DNA from: Torymus aiolomorphi
Lineage: Eukaryota; Arthropoda; Insecta; Hymenoptera; Torymidae
NCBI GenBank assembly: GCA_036365515.1
Contig: CM070874.1
Coordinates: forward strand, 172,697,297-172,761,296
Reading direction: 5' to 3'
Length of the DNA: 64,000 nucleotides
Shown one piece after another: positions 62,850 through 64,000 of the stretch. The number at the start of each line of letters is the position of its first letter. Within the stretch, counting starts at the first letter, position 1. The translations under genes were made by a program, and so were the position numbers. The notes under the pieces are model-generated. The model had not been told where the DNA came from, made no database searches, and saw only the letters and a list, made by a program, of their open reading frames with translations.

Positions 62850-64000
62850 CATACATATCGCTTTTTTTTCTATGTGAGAAACCTCCCGCTACTAGACGTG
62901 ATTTCTTTTAAAAAGTCATAAATATTATTATTTTATAGGATTTATAGGATTGTACATAATTGTCTAAGTTTTTACTTTTATAAAAAAATTCTTTTATAGA
63001 GATTTCACAACTTTTTAAGAGTTAAAGTATACATTTAATACTGTTTGTTAAGTATAAAACTGTACGTTAAGTGATTTTACAAATTTTTTTTATTTGACTT
63101 TCAGTATCTGCGTGAAAGAAATTGAATTAAAAACACCAAAAATTTATTATTAATTAGTAGAATACCTTTTCATAAAATAAAACAAATAATTTTAAAGGAT
63201 TCTATAGGTTTCGGAAAATAATTCTTATGGTTTCGAAACGAAATTCTTACGGGATTTCCAAAGTTTTTCTAAAGGATTGTAAAGGTTTCGGAAAATAATT
63301 TTTCATTCATTGCAAACGTTTTTAAAAGATTGTTCACATTTTGTAAAATAATTTATCAAAGGATTTTTTAAAAGATGTAATGATATGGTGATAGACCAAT
63401 TTTCAAGATAAATTATACAACAATATTAATATTTAATTATAAATAATAATCATCATATCTGTTATAACTTTTTTTTTCAATAAAAATGCAAATAACTGTT
63501 ATTAGCATTTTTTGTCATAACTTTCATTTGATGAATAAAAAAAGACAGATAAATGCAAATAACTACAAATAACTGTAAAGAACTTTTACTAACAGTAACT
63601 AATTCTTAAAAACTATTAAAAATTATTAAAAATTATTAAGTATTATTAGCGCCCCAAATCATGCATTTATCAACTGCAAATATTTATAGCACATAACTGC
63701 AAAAAAAATTATATTTAGTTATTAACACTTTTGTGTCTGAGATACTATTACATTGTTATACTTTTATTTTACGTGTAGAATGCGTTGCAAACACGCGGCC
63801 ACATCCAAGACGAGGGATGCAATTTTCCCACGCAACAGGTGACCGACCACAGGGATCTCTCAACTACCGAAATAATAGGTACAGGACCTACTGCGCCTCG
63901 CTCAACGCGCCTGCCAACCACAGACTAGGAGACAGAAAGGACCACCGTCAATTTTAGGGGTAAAATTACGTTTTATTTCTTTCCTCGTCTATTTGATCAA
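62850..64000. other. AT-rich region, no gene recognised
   Basis: Contains repeated TTTCGGAAAATAATT words at 63180-63350 and a GC-richer segment at 63780-63955 with an unrecognised 74-codon frame. Confidence 0.45.

Overview
The window is eukaryotic and looks like an arthropod, probably insect, genome. It has spliceosomal introns with GTAAGT donors, TATA plus Inr (TCAGT-like) promoters, long microsatellites, a Jockey-type retrotransposon and several Maverick/Polinton elements of the kind common in insects. I see no host gene, tRNA or rRNA. The species cannot be named from the sequence; a hymenopteran is a guess.

The main structure is a set of nested DNA elements. P1 is an old, end-truncated Polinton (about 8.53-16.45 kb and 59.35-59.95 kb) with broken penton, protease, minor capsid, phospholipase, ATPase, fibre-like, integrase and DNA polymerase genes. 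Its integrase is split by a Penelope-like retroelement whose inverted flanks carry hammerhead-ribozyme motifs. P1's polymerase gene is split by P2 (16451-59353), a decayed Polinton with terminal inverted repeats starting AGTAG and a 6-bp target duplication AGCATC. P2 is interrupted by a 7.7-kb near-perfect palindrome (17248-24993), a 1.9-kb LTR-like insert (48942-50807) and P3 (25785-45450). P3 lies in P2's capsid gene with a 6-bp duplication GATGTA and the same AGTAG ends.

P3 is the most unusual part. It is a giant palindrome with arms of about 6.3 kb, each carrying a Cys-rich protein, a capsid C-terminal piece, a possible exonuclease, an adenain-like protease, a protein with a lysine-rich nuclear signal and repeated units. 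Each gene is intact in at least one arm. The 2.8-kb centre holds a putative spliced gene and nine tandem copies of a stem-loop resembling the metazoan histone mRNA 3' stem-loop. I see no polymerase, integrase or ATPase in P3, so it probably depends on another element. A nearly intact Jockey-type element (30266-34453, 13-bp duplication) sits only in the left arm and therefore arrived after the palindrome formed.

P2 genes run as follows. On the minus strand: an exonuclease-like gene, the capsid protein, penton, a phospholipase/protease fusion, an OB-fold-like protein and polymerase B. On the plus strand: ATPase, a conserved coiled-coil protein, a fibre-like protein, integrase, a second exonuclease-like gene and a small acidic protein. 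Nearly all carry stops or frameshifts. The outer flanks (1-8.5 kb and 60-64 kb) are repeat-rich, with a 2.6-kb inverted repeat, a recurrent GC-rich hairpin motif and minisatellites, and no recognisable genes.
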